64,000 bases of DNA from Mesorhizobium sp. YM1C-6-2 (GTDB lineage Bacteria > Pseudomonadota > Alphaproteobacteria > Rhizobiales > Rhizobiaceae), in NCBI RefSeq assembly GCF_003666685.1, contig NZ_RCIZ01000006.1, forward strand, positions 277,786 through 341,785. Reading direction: 5' to 3'. Below, piece by piece: positions 53,594 through 64,000 of this stretch. The stretch's first letter is position 1, and each line of letters opens with the position of its first letter. The notes beneath the pieces were generated by a model that worked only from the letters and a program-made list of their open reading frames with translations, made no database searches and was not told the origin of the DNA. A program made the position numbers and the translations under genes.

Positions 53594-53749
53594 TCAATGG
53601 TTGGGGCGATGAAGCTTCGCGCTCGACCGTTTTCTCTCTCCCTCCGGGGATAGACCCCGGATGCGGAGAGGAGCGGGTCGGCGGGGCTCTGCCCCGAGGT
53701 AGAGGGTAAGCGGCAACAGCAAGCCGAAAGTGAAGATCAACAAAAGCAT
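53594..53749 (-). CDS. Possible small membrane peptide between cbbL and cbbS
   Basis: This 51-codon frame follows the cbbL stop, with a GAGGAGG site placed 5 bases before its ATG. Its N-terminal 19 residues ([19 protein letters not shown]) would form one membrane helix, followed by a basic tail. Two strong hairpins lie inside the frame (53643-53661 and 53682-53696). They could instead mark this stretch as a non-coding mRNA-stability element. No homologue was recognised. The stop is 13 bases before cbbS. Confidence 0.45.
   Translation of the reverse strand: MLLLIFTFGLLLPLTLYLGAEPRRPAPLRIRGLSPEGERKRSSAKLHRPNH
53643..53661 (-). other. mRNA hairpin in the cbbL-cbbS interval (proximal to cbbS)
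   Basis: TCCGGGG / CCCCGGA forms a perfect 7-bp stem with a 5-base loop. Confidence 0.6.
53682..53696 (-). other. mRNA hairpin in the cbbL-cbbS interval (proximal to cbbL)
   Basis: CGGGGC / GCCCCG forms a 6-bp stem with a 3-base loop. Confidence 0.6.
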
Positions 53750-53759
53750 ATTGGCCTCC

Positions 53760-56328
<2,569 letters not shown>

Positions 56329-56331
56329 GGT

Positions 56332-58356
56332 TCAGTCCTCCCGGATTGCGGCTGGCTGGTTGAGCAGGACGTTGGCGGCGACCACTTCCGGCGTGATGTC
56401 GAAATGCCGGTAGAGATCCGGCGCCGGCGCGCTGGCGCCGAAGCCGGTCATGCCGACGAAGGCGCCGTTCTCGCCGATCCAGCGGTCCCAGCCGAGGCGA
56501 GCCGCCGCTTCCACGGCTATACGCGGGGCGGAGCCCAGGACGTGGCGCTGGTAGTCGATGTCCTGATCCTCGAAGAGCTCCCAGCAGGGCATCGAGACCA
56601 CCGCCGTCTCGATCTGATATTGCTCGCGAAGGATGTCGGACGCAGCGACGGCGATCTCGACCTCGGAGCCGGTGGCGATCAGCGTCGCGGCGCGGGGACC
56701 ATCCGCCTCCCGCAGTACATAAGCGCCGCGCGCCGAGCGGTTCTCGGGCGTGTGCGCCTGCCTCAGCATCGGCAGGTTCTGCCGCGAGAGCACCAATACG
56801 CTCGGCCGGTCCTCGCTCTTCAGCGCAAGCTCCCAGCATTCCGCCGTCTCGATGATGTCGGCCGGGCGAAAGACGTTGAGGTTGGGTGTCGCCCGCAGCA
56901 TCGCTAGATGCTCGATCGGCTGGTGCGTGGGGCCGTCCTCACCGAGGCCTATGGTGTCGTGCGTCATCACATAGATGACCCGCTGCTGCATGAGCGCCGA
57001 GAGCCTGATCGCACCGCGTGCGTAGTCAGCGAAGCAGAGGAACGTGCCGCCGTAAGGGATGAGGCCGCCATGCAGCGCGAGACCGTTCATCGCTGCCGCC
57101 ATGCCGTGTTCGCGGATGCCGTAGTGGACATAGCTGCCGGCGAAGTCGGTGGGCGCGAGGCGCTTCATGCCCTTGGTGATCGTCAGGTTCGAATGGGTGA
57201 GATCGGCCGAGCCGCCGACGGTGAGGTCGGTCGCTGCGTTGATCACCTCGAGCGCCATCTCGGACGCCTTGCGGGTGGCGACCTTGGTGGCCTTCTGGAC
57301 ATGCTCCTTGCGGAAGGCCTCGAGCGCCTCGAACAACGAGGTCGGCAGCTCGGTGGCCATCGCTCTGGTGAAGGCGTCGCGATGCGGTGACACGGAAAGC
57401 CGCTGTTCCCAGGCACGCCGTGCAGCGTTGCCGCGCGCGGCCGCCTCACGCCATGCAGAGAGTATCTCGCGCGGCACGTCGAAAGGCGCATGCGGCCAGC
57501 CGATGTTTTCGCGCGTCGCGGCGATCTCGGCGTCGCCGAGCGGCGCGCCATGCGTCTTTTCCGAGCCGCCGAGATTCGGCGCGCCTTTGCCGATCACAGT
57601 CTTGCAGGCGATCAGCGACGGCCTGTCCGAACGTTGCGCAGCTTCGATCGCCGTGGCGATGGCCTCCATGTCGTGGCCGTCGATCTCCACGACGTGCCAG
57701 CCGGCGGCCCTGAAGCGCGCCGGCTGGTCCATCGACGTCGAGATGGAGGTCGGTCCGTCGATGGAAATGGAATTGTCGTCCCAGAAGACGATCAGGCGGC
57801 TGAGCTGGAGATGCCCGGCCAGGTCGATGGCCTCGTGGCTGATGCCTTCCTGCAGGCAGCCGTCGCCGGCGATCACATAGGTGTGGTGATCGACGAGCCC
57901 GGGACCGAAGCGTGCGGCTAGCATACGCTCGGCGAGCGCCATGCCGACGGCGGTGGCGATGCCCTGGCCGAGCGGGCCGGTGGTCGTTTCGATGCCCAGC
58001 GCATGGCCACGCTCGGGGTGGCCGGCGGTGCGGCTACCGAGTTGGCGGAAGCGCTTGAGTTCCTCGACCGGCATGTCCTCGTAGCCGAGCAGGTGATGCA
58101 GCGCATATTGCAGCATCGAGCCGTGGCCGGCCGACAGCACGAAGCGGTCGCGGTCGGGCCAGTCGGACTGCGACGGGTCGAGCCTGATGAAGCGGCCGAA
58201 GAGCACGGTCACGACATCGGCCATGCCCATCGGCATGCCGGGGTGGCCGGAGTTCGCCTTCTGCACGGCGTCCATCGCCAGTGCGCGGATGGCATTGGCC
58301 ATGTCGCGCTCCGACACGGCGGGGAGGGCGGCTTCTCTGATGGCGGCTTGGCTCAC
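56332..58356 (-). CDS. cbbT: Transketolase
   Basis: This 674-residue thiamine-diphosphate enzyme shuffles two-carbon units to regenerate ribulose 5-phosphate. It has [15 protein letters not shown] at the N-terminus, the cofactor-binding [20 protein letters not shown], and the pyrimidine-domain [19 protein letters not shown]. The ATG at 58356 lies 10 bases after cbbP, and the stop is close to the cbbA start. Confidence 0.96.
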   Translation of the reverse strand: MSQAAIREAALPAVSERDMANAIRALAMDAVQKANSGHPGMPMGMADVVTVLFGRFIRLDPSQSDWPDRDRFVLSAGHGSMLQYALHHLLGYEDMPVEELKRFRQLGSRTAGHPERGHALGIETTTGPLGQGIATAVGMALAERMLAARFGPGLVDHHTYVIAGDGCLQEGISHEAIDLAGHLQLSRLIVFWDDNSISIDGPTSISTSMDQPARFRAAGWHVVEIDGHDMEAIATAIEAAQRSDRPSLIACKTVIGKGAPNLGGSEKTHGAPLGDAEIAATRENIGWPHAPFDVPREILSAWREAAARGNAARRAWEQRLSVSPHRDAFTRAMATELPTSLFEALEAFRKEHVQKATKVATRKASEMALEVINAATDLTVGGSADLTHSNLTITKGMKRLAPTDFAGSYVHYGIREHGMAAAMNGLALHGGLIPYGGTFLCFADYARGAIRLSALMQQRVIYVMTHDTIGLGEDGPTHQPIEHLAMLRATPNLNVFRPADIIETAECWELALKSEDRPSVLVLSRQNLPMLRQAHTPENRSARGAYVLREADGPRAATLIATGSEVEIAVAASDILREQYQIETAVVSMPCWELFEDQDIDYQRHVLGSAPRIAVEAAARLGWDRWIGENGAFVGMTGFGASAPAPDLYRHFDITPEVVAANVLLNQPAAIRED

Positions 58357-58366
58357 GACGTCCTCC

Positions 58367-59239
58367 TCACGAGACTCGGTTCTTGCGTTCGATCAGCTGC
58401 AGGATCAGCGGCGTCAGGATCAGCTGCATGGCGAGGTCGAGCTTGTTGCCAGGCACGACGATGGAGTTCGCCCGCGACATGAACGAGTTGTTGATCATCG
58501 ACAGCAGGTAGGGAAAATCGATGCCGCGCGGATTGGCGAAGCGGATGACAAGCATCGACTCGTCGGGCGTCGGTATCCAGCGCGCGATGAACGGGTTTGA
58601 CGTGTCGACGATCGGCACGCGCTGGAAGTTGATGTTGGTCTGCGAGAACTGCGGGACGATGAAACGCGTGTAGTCCGGCATACGGCGCAGGATCACGTCC
58701 ATCACGTCCTCGGTCGAGTAGCCGCGGGTCGAGCGGTCGCGATGGATCTTCTGGATCCATTCGAGATTGATGACCGGCACGACGCCGATCTTCAGATCGG
58801 CGTATCTGGCGAGGTTGACCTTGTCGGTGACGACGCAGCCGTGCAGCCCTTCGTAGAAGAGCAACTGGCTTTCGGGGAATTCGCGCCATTCCGTGAACTT
58901 GCCGGGCGGCGTGCCGAGCAGCTTCGCCTCCTCGTCGTCGTGGACGTAGGTGCGCGTGCGCCCGGTCCCCTTGCGGCCGTATTCCTCGAACACCGATTCC
59001 AGGATTTCGAGCTCATTGGCCTCGGCGTTGAAGTGGGTGAAGTTGGGGTTGCCGTTCTTCTCCTCCTCGGCGACCTTATCCTTCATCGCCTGGCGGTCGT
59101 AGCGGTGGAAGGCGTCGCCCTCGATGAAGGCGGCCTCGATCTTCTCGCGCCGGAAGATCTGCTCGAAGATGCGCTTGACCGACGTCGTGCCCGCGCCGGA
59201 GGAGCCGGTGATCGAGATGATGGGATGCCTGGCGGACAT
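58367..59239 (-). CDS. cbbP: Phosphoribulokinase
   Basis: This 290-residue class I kinase makes ribulose 1,5-bisphosphate, the RuBisCO substrate. The P-loop GSSGAGTTS is at residues 12-20, and [10 protein letters not shown] and YEGLHGCVV follow. Length and lack of the plant-type redox cysteine pair fit proteobacterial enzymes, which are controlled by NADH rather than thioredoxin. It is the second gene of the cbb operon. Confidence 0.96.
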   Translation of the reverse strand: MSARHPIISITGSSGAGTTSVKRIFEQIFRREKIEAAFIEGDAFHRYDRQAMKDKVAEEEKNGNPNFTHFNAEANELEILESVFEEYGRKGTGRTRTYVHDDEEAKLLGTPPGKFTEWREFPESQLLFYEGLHGCVVTDKVNLARYADLKIGVVPVINLEWIQKIHRDRSTRGYSTEDVMDVILRRMPDYTRFIVPQFSQTNINFQRVPIVDTSNPFIARWIPTPDESMLVIRFANPRGIDFPYLLSMINNSFMSRANSIVVPGNKLDLAMQLILTPLILQLIERKNRVS

Positions 59240-59254
59240 TTTTTCTAGCTCCGG

Positions 59255-60301
59255 TCAGGCGCGGAAGAGGCCGCGATTGCCGAACAACGGCGCACGTTCG
59301 CCGATGGCGCTCGGGGCGAGGTGGTAGCGGGCGATGCGCTCGACCTCCCGCGCCGCGCCGAAGACCAGCGGTGTGCGCTGATGCAGATGTTCGGGTTCGA
59401 TCTCGAGGATGCGGTTGACCGTGTCGGTAGCCGCGCCGCCGGCCTGTTCGATCAGGAAGGCGATCGGGTTCGCTTCGTAGACCAGCCGCAGCCGCCCGTG
59501 ATGGTAGCCGCGGCGCCGGTCGCCGGGGTAGAGGAACACGCCGCCGCGGATCAGGATGCGGTAGCACTCGGCCGCCAGACAGGCGAGCCAGCGCATGTTG
59601 AAATCCTTGTCGCGCGGGCCTTCCGAACCCTTCAGGCAATCGTCGACATAGAGGCGGACAGCCTCGTCCCAATGCCGGTAGTTGGACGTGTTGATCGCGA
59701 ATTCCTGAGTGCGCGGCGGCAGCATCCGGCTCTCATGCGCCTGGATGAAGGCGCCGAGCCGCTGCGAGAACACGAAGACATGGGTGCCGCTGCCCAGCGA
59801 CAGCACCAGCGCCAGCTGCGGCCCGTAGATGAAGAAGCCCGCGCCGAGCATGTTCGTTCCGGCCTGCAGAAAAGGGGCGGCCGGATCGGCATCCGGCGCG
59901 CCAGTTGCAGGGAGGAGCGAAAAAATCGTTCCGATCGACATGTTGACGTCGATGCTGGAGGAGCCGTCGAGCGGGTCGATCGCGACGGCGAGCGCCGCAC
60001 TACTGTCGAGCAGCACCGGCTGCTCCAGTTCTTCGGACGCGTAGAACGCGACCGGTGCGTGCCGCATGGCGTCGAGGAAGATGTCGTCGGCGAAGACGTC
60101 GAGATCCTTCTGGTCGTCGCCGGTAGCATTGGCGCCGCGCGTTCCTGCGAAGGCGGCGCCGAGCGCGCCTTGGCTGATCGTGTGGCGCACCTTGACTGCC
60201 GCCTCGGCCAGCTTGCGGACGGTTGTGGCGACCGCCTCATGCCGAGCGTGCTGGCCGCGAACATAGGAGTTCAGAAAGGCATCGAGCGTCGGCGCGGTCA
60301 T
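59255..60301 (-). CDS. cbbF: Class I fructose-1,6-bisphosphatase
   Basis: This 348-residue phosphatase has the metal-binding DPLDGSSSIDVNMSIGTIF motif and GGVFLYPGDRR near the substrate site. In the Calvin cycle it produces fructose 6-phosphate and often also sedoheptulose 7-phosphate. ATG at 60301 follows AGGAGGAG; an in-frame codon at 60358 lies in the regulatory region. It is the first gene of the operon, divergent from cbbR. Confidence 0.94.
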   Translation of the reverse strand: MTAPTLDAFLNSYVRGQHARHEAVATTVRKLAEAAVKVRHTISQGALGAAFAGTRGANATGDDQKDLDVFADDIFLDAMRHAPVAFYASEELEQPVLLDSSAALAVAIDPLDGSSSIDVNMSIGTIFSLLPATGAPDADPAAPFLQAGTNMLGAGFFIYGPQLALVLSLGSGTHVFVFSQRLGAFIQAHESRMLPPRTQEFAINTSNYRHWDEAVRLYVDDCLKGSEGPRDKDFNMRWLACLAAECYRILIRGGVFLYPGDRRRGYHHGRLRLVYEANPIAFLIEQAGGAATDTVNRILEIEPEHLHQRTPLVFGAAREVERIARYHLAPSAIGERAPLFGNRGLFRA

Positions 60302-60422
60302 CGTCTCTCCTCCTGCGACCGGCGCCCTTGCGGCGATCGGCTGGTGGGATGAGAACAATCGATGCAGGGTAAGTAAATTTTATTAGGCTTATCGTGTCAG
60401 TAAAAATCTTTTAGTATTGGGT
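60302..60422. promoter_or_regulatory. Divergent cbbR-cbbF control region
   Basis: This AT-rich 121-base interval separates cbbR from the cbb operon and should contain CbbR sites. One match to the CbbR pattern TNA-N7-TNA lies at 60370-60382 (TAA-N7-TTA). Confidence 0.6.
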
Positions 60423-61355
60423 ATGCGCAATCTCACCCTGAAGCAGCTCAAGGCCATCCAGGCGATCACCGGACATGGAAAAATCATCAATGCTGCCAAG
60501 GTGTTAGGGCTGACGCCACCGGCCGTCACCATCCAGCTCAAGCAGTTGGAGGAAGATGTTGGCCTGGCATTGTTCGACCGGACCCAGGACGGCATGCGTC
60601 CGACTGCCGCAGGGCTGGCCGTCATCGACGCCGCGCAGGCGATCGAGGAGCGGCTGCGTCTGCTGGAGGATCAGATCGACGCGATCAAGGGCGTGCGCGC
60701 CGGAAGTCTGCGACTCGGCGTCGTCTCGACCGCCAAATATTTCGCGCCGCGGATGATGGCGGCCTTCATGAAGGAATATCCCGATATCGACATGCGGCTT
60801 CTGATCGGCAACCGCGCCGAGACGATCGCCAACCTGAAGAACCATGACGTCGATGTCGCGCTGATGGGACGCCCGGCGAAGGACGTGCCGCTGCGGGCAT
60901 CGGCCTTCGGCGATCATCCGCTGGTGATCGTGGCGCCGCCGGACCATCCGCTCGCCAAGGCGCGCGACATTTCCAAGGAACGCATCGCCGAGGAGGATTT
61001 CCTGATCCGCGAGCCGGGTTCCGGGACGCGCATCTCGCTGGAGATCTTCTTCAGCGAGCTGCCGGGCCGCATCGACGACCTCGGCGTCGAGATGGGCTCG
61101 AACGAGACGATCAAGCAGGCGGTGATGGCTGGGCTCGGCGTTGCCTTCATCTCGGCGCACACGGTGGCGCTGGAGGTCGAGTCCGACCGGCTCGTCATCC
61201 TCGACGTCGTGGGCATGCCGATCCGCCGGCAATGGTTCGTGGTGATGCGTTCCGACCGCGCGATCTCGCCGGCAATGGCGACCTTCCACGATTTCCTGAT
61301 GAAGAAGGGCGCGATGTATCTGCCGCTGGTTGGGAAGCTGTATTCAGGACAGTAG
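60423..61355 (+). CDS. cbbR: LysR-family regulator of the cbb operon
   Basis: This 310-residue regulator has an N-terminal helix-turn-helix (NLTLKQLKAIQAITGHGKII followed by PPAVTIQLKQLEEDVGLALF) and the LysR effector domain. CbbR senses Calvin-cycle or redox metabolites and activates the divergent cbb operon. ATG at 60423 is used; a TTG six bases upstream is in frame. Its divergent placement from cbbF is the classical arrangement. Confidence 0.95.
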   Translation: MRNLTLKQLKAIQAITGHGKIINAAKVLGLTPPAVTIQLKQLEEDVGLALFDRTQDGMRPTAAGLAVIDAAQAIEERLRLLEDQIDAIKGVRAGSLRLGVVSTAKYFAPRMMAAFMKEYPDIDMRLLIGNRAETIANLKNHDVDVALMGRPAKDVPLRASAFGDHPLVIVAPPDHPLAKARDISKERIAEEDFLIREPGSGTRISLEIFFSELPGRIDDLGVEMGSNETIKQAVMAGLGVAFISAHTVALEVESDRLVILDVVGMPIRRQWFVVMRSDRAISPAMATFHDFLMKKGAMYLPLVGKLYSGQ

Positions 61356-61404
61356 GGCAGTGCCTCGGTCTGACATTCGTTTTCGCGCCATTTTCGCGCT
61401 GTCG

Positions 61405-61491
61405 CTAGTACCATAGGGACAGGCCATACAGCACGAGCACTGCAATCAGCAGGGGCGCAATGACGGCGATGAGCAACCTGATCGTATTCAT
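61405..61491 (-). CDS. Possible 28-residue membrane peptide
   Basis: This short frame encodes MNTIRLLIAVIAPLLIAVLV followed by LYGLSLWY, a single transmembrane helix. No good ribosome-binding site is visible; an AGGGA lies too far upstream. The strongly hydrophobic, stop-bounded sequence in an intergenic region is unusual in this GC-rich DNA, but coding is unproven. Confidence 0.35.
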   Translation of the reverse strand: MNTIRLLIAVIAPLLIAVLVLYGLSLWY

Positions 61492-61615
61492 CGATGGCGA
61501 GAAGTGCTTTCCCTGCCACGCTGTCCGCTAGGCATATGGGGATTGTCGGCCCGATGCCAAACGTAAAGTTTTCGAACTGCGACGCGATCCCGCGCGTCCT
61601 CCGTCGCTTCTCGCC

Positions 61616-62245
61616 TTACTGCTTCTCCTTCAGAATCTCGTTCACCGTCTTCGCCAAGGCGTAAAGACGTTGCTCGATGAGGGTCGGGACCTCGCAGACA
61701 TAGGTGAGCGACTGCACGCGCTCCTCGAAGATGCGGGTTTCCCAGGTCAGCCGGTCGGTGCGCGCGGCGATCTCGTTGACGTTGGCGTCGGGCTTGCCCC
61801 GCATGGCGTCGACCTCCGAGGCCTCCTTGCGCAGCCGCGCCGCAAGCTCCAGCTGATTGCGGGCATAGCGGCCTATGCCGGACATAACCTCCGAACGCTC
61901 GTGGTCCATATGCTCGAACAGGCCCTGAACCAGCTTGGCCAACCGGTCATCCATCTGGTCGGCCGGAAGGTCGGCGGCAAACTCCTTGATCTGCTGCTGC
62001 GCGTCGGCGATCGGCAGACGCCGCGCCGCGAGCTCCTCGACCAGCTCGGAGATGCGCCGGTCCTGCGACCAGTCCTTGGCCGAAGCCGGCAGCTCGGCGC
62101 CGGTCCATATCTGGCCAAAGGACAATTCGGGCACCTTGCGCTGGATGCAGGGCCAGTCCGGATCGTTGTTCGCGGCCGACAGGGCCGGCCCCGCTGTGGC
62201 AAGAAGCAACGCCGCGGCGATAACGTTGAAGGTCGGTCGTATCAT
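61616..62245 (-). CDS. Exported hypothetical protein of the PQQ-associated ABC unit
   Basis: This 209-residue protein has a signal peptide (NVIAAALLLATAGPALSAAN) and a mature helical domain with DWPCIQRKVPELSFGQIWTG. Long charged helices follow, in RRLPIADAQQQIKEFAADLP and FEHMDHERSEVMSGIGRYAR. Two cysteines are present. ATG at 62245 follows AGGAGG and overlaps the permease stop (ATGA). It is likely a periplasmic partner of the ABC-2 exporter. No known family was identified. Confidence 0.75.
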   Translation of the reverse strand: MIRPTFNVIAAALLLATAGPALSAANNDPDWPCIQRKVPELSFGQIWTGAELPASAKDWSQDRRISELVEELAARRLPIADAQQQIKEFAADLPADQMDDRLAKLVQGLFEHMDHERSEVMSGIGRYARNQLELAARLRKEASEVDAMRGKPDANVNEIAARTDRLTWETRIFEERVQSLTYVCEVPTLIEQRLYALAKTVNEILKEKQ

Positions 62246-63120
62246 CCGTTTCCTCCTGTAGCTTGTTTGCGCACCATCAGTCCGCGCGAAGGGTCGTAGG
62301 CGATGATGGCGCCGGCAAGAAAAATCGCCGTGAAGCCCAGCACGACGCCAAGCGAAAGCCAGTGAATCTGCCCGTAGAAGGAGAAACGGATCAGCTCGAC
62401 CGCATAGGTGAAGGGGTTGGCGAGGCATATCTTGTAGAGCAGGGGGCTGGATTCCTGGATGCGCCAGAGCGGGTAGAGCGCCGAGGACGCGAAATACATC
62501 GGGAAGATGACGAAGTTCATGACGCCGGCGAAGTTCTCAAGCTGCTTGATCATCGAGGACAGGAAGAGGCCGAGCGCCCCCAGCATCAGCCCGGCAAGGA
62601 ACACGGCCGGCAGCCCGAGCAGGTAGCCGGTCCATGGCGGTTTCACGCCCCAGAACCGGGCGATGGCCAGGAAGACGTAAACCTGGGCGATCGACACGAT
62701 GACGCCGGCAAGCAGCTTGGACACCAGCAGAAACCAGCGGGGGAACGGGCTGACCAGCAGGGTGCGCATGTTGCCCATCTCGCGGTCGTAGACCATCGAC
62801 AGCGAGGACTGCATGCCTGAGAAAAGCAGGATCATGCCGACGAGTCCCGGTGTGATGTAGACCTCGTAGAGCACGTAGGTCTTGTAGGGCGGGATGATCG
62901 AAACGCCGAGCACCTGGCGGAAGCCGGCGGCGAAGATGAAGAGCCAGAGCAGCGGCCTGACCAGCGAGGAGACGAACCGTTCGCGCTGGTTGAGGAAACG
63001 CAGTCCCTCGCGGAAGAGGATGCCTTTCAGGCAGACGAGGTAGCTGCCAATGCCGAAGGCCGGCATCTCCAGCGGGGTGGCCTCCTTGACTTCGGGCTTT
63101 GCTTCGGCTGGCGCGCTCAT
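62242..63120 (-). CDS. ABC-2 type permease, PQQ alcohol dehydrogenase-associated (PedC-like)
   Basis: This 292-residue permease has about six membrane segments and the ABC-2 pattern, with VRPLLWLFIFAAGFRQVLG near residue 52 and SMVYDREMGNMRTLLVSPFP in the middle. The sequence fits the PedC-like family that accompanies PQQ alcohol dehydrogenases, the same kind as LutF in lanthanide-handling loci as I recall. It overlaps both neighbours by 4 bases. The exported or handled substrate is unsettled. Confidence 0.85.
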   Translation of the reverse strand: MSAPAEAKPEVKEATPLEMPAFGIGSYLVCLKGILFREGLRFLNQRERFVSSLVRPLLWLFIFAAGFRQVLGVSIIPPYKTYVLYEVYITPGLVGMILLFSGMQSSLSMVYDREMGNMRTLLVSPFPRWFLLVSKLLAGVIVSIAQVYVFLAIARFWGVKPPWTGYLLGLPAVFLAGLMLGALGLFLSSMIKQLENFAGVMNFVIFPMYFASSALYPLWRIQESSPLLYKICLANPFTYAVELIRFSFYGQIHWLSLGVVLGFTAIFLAGAIIAYDPSRGLMVRKQATGGNG

Positions 63121-63902
63121 GCCGCGTCCTCCGCCGTTGCGGGAGCCGGCCGCCTTGGATTGAGCTTCGAAAAGGCCTCGCCGATGTTCGTCGTGCCGGT
63201 CGTGCGGACAATGTCGGCGACGCTGGCGTTGGCGACAAGATTTCCCTCGACCAGCACCACGGCGTGGTCGCTTTCCTCGACCTCGTCGATCAGATGCGTC
63301 GCCCAGAAGGCGCTGATGCCTTCGGTCCTCACCAGCTTGCGCACATCGGCGAGGATGCCCGCGCGCGACTGCACGTCCAGCCCGACCGTGGCCTCGTCGA
63401 GCAGCAGGAGTGGGGGCCGGTGGAGCAGGGCGCGAGCGATCTCGACGCGCCGCATCTGGCCTCCCGACAGGCTGCGCGCCTTGTCGTGCAGGCGGCCGCC
63501 CATCTCGACGGTCTCCAACACCGCGTCGATGCGTCTTCGCGCCTCGGCCGAGCCGATGCCGTGCAGCGAGGCGTGGTAGGAGAGGTTCTGGTAGACGCTG
63601 AGGTCGAGGTCGAGCGTGCGCGCCTGGAAGACGATGCCGAGGCGGCGCAGCGCCTCGCCCGGTGACCGGCTGATGTCGTGGCCGAAGATGCGGATTGCGC
63701 CGTGGCGCGTGTCGTAGAGATGGCTGATCAGCGAGAACAGCGTCGTCTTGCCCGCGCCGTTGAGGCCGAGCAGGACCGCGAAGGTTCCCGGGGCGATCGA
63801 GAAGGACACGTCGTTCAACGCCTTCTTGGAGCCGTAGGAATGACTGACGGCGGCGACGTCGAGCGCCGCGATGCCGTTTTCCGTTCCGCCGCCTGTCCTC
63901 AT
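63117..63902 (-). CDS. ABC transporter ATP-binding protein, PQQ alcohol dehydrogenase-associated
   Basis: This ATPase of about 261 residues has Walker A GLNGAGKTT, the Q-loop GIVFQARTLDLDLSVYQNL, the signature segment LSGGQMRRVEIARAL, and Walker B LLLLDEATVGLD. The DLDLSVYQNLSYHASLHG pattern marks the ATPase that pairs with PedC-like permeases in PQQ dehydrogenase systems. ATG at 63902 is used; GTG at 63938 is possible. It is the first gene of the three-gene unit, and further island genes may lie beyond the window. Confidence 0.87.
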   Translation of the reverse strand: MRTGGGTENGIAALDVAAVSHSYGSKKALNDVSFSIAPGTFAVLLGLNGAGKTTLFSLISHLYDTRHGAIRIFGHDISRSPGEALRRLGIVFQARTLDLDLSVYQNLSYHASLHGIGSAEARRRIDAVLETVEMGGRLHDKARSLSGGQMRRVEIARALLHRPPLLLLDEATVGLDVQSRAGILADVRKLVRTEGISAFWATHLIDEVEESDHAVVLVEGNLVANASVADIVRTTGTTNIGEAFSKLNPRRPAPATAEDAA

Positions 63903-64000
63903 GTGCTGCACGGCTTCCTCTCTCCCGACTGCCTTCACTTTATTGTAATAGTGCCTTTCATTCCCTTGTCTGCGAGGTCAGGGACTGACCATGTGTAGAT

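Overview
The window is a GC-rich, densely coded chromosomal segment of an alphaproteobacterium of the order Hyphomicrobiales (Rhizobiales). A Phyllobacteriaceae/Mesorhizobium-like genus fits best. Support comes from a fused SecD-SecF protein, TrmFO, DUF1127 and DUF982 small proteins, class I PhaC, form IC RuBisCO and rhizobial gene neighbourhoods. No phage genes, insertion sequences, rRNA or CRISPR array were seen.

Positions 1 to about 43,000 are mainly chromosomal housekeeping: the tail of a biotin-dependent carboxylase, a HAD phosphatase, yajC and secDF, trmFO, map, radC, tig, tRNA-Leu(TAG), tRNA-Glu(TTC), a peptidoglycan M15 peptidase, phaC, an alaC-like aminotransferase, hom, recJ, folE, hisI, an IscU-like protein, yidD, thrS and folP. 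Between them lie many small exported proteins and lipoproteins, mostly lineage-specific. A notable non-coding locus sits at 8.8-9.3 kb. There a 46-residue DUF1127 gene is followed on the minus strand by two tandem three-hairpin RNAs, and all six loops carry CTCCTCCC, an anti-Shine-Dalgarno motif.

From about 39.8 kb to the right edge the window is a methanol-oxidation and carbon-fixation island. It holds pqqABCDE (39.8-43.2 kb), the lanthanide-type methanol dehydrogenase module xoxF-xoxG-xoxJ (43.4-46.8 kb), an uncharacterised NMT1/SsuA-type ABC importer (47.9-50.5 kb), a small cytochrome c (51.1 kb) and a complete Calvin-cycle operon cbbF-P-T-A-L-S-X-E with divergent cbbR (51.5-61.4 kb). At the right edge are an ABC-2 exporter of the type tied to PQQ alcohol dehydrogenases and a periplasmic companion (61.6-63.9 kb). 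The layout implies that PQQ made here loads XoxF in the periplasm and that electrons leave through XoxG and perhaps the 51-kb cytochrome. Carbon from methanol, after oxidation by genes not in the window, would re-enter as CO2 through RuBisCO.

Small features worth attention are a 51-codon ORF with a strong ribosome-binding site between cbbL and cbbS, a candidate two-hairpin sRNA at 18.1 kb, perfect palindromes upstream of pqqA, and a Cys-bounded 11-residue motif shared by two otherwise unrelated exported proteins. All functions are inferred from sequence features and recalled family knowledge; no database search was run.
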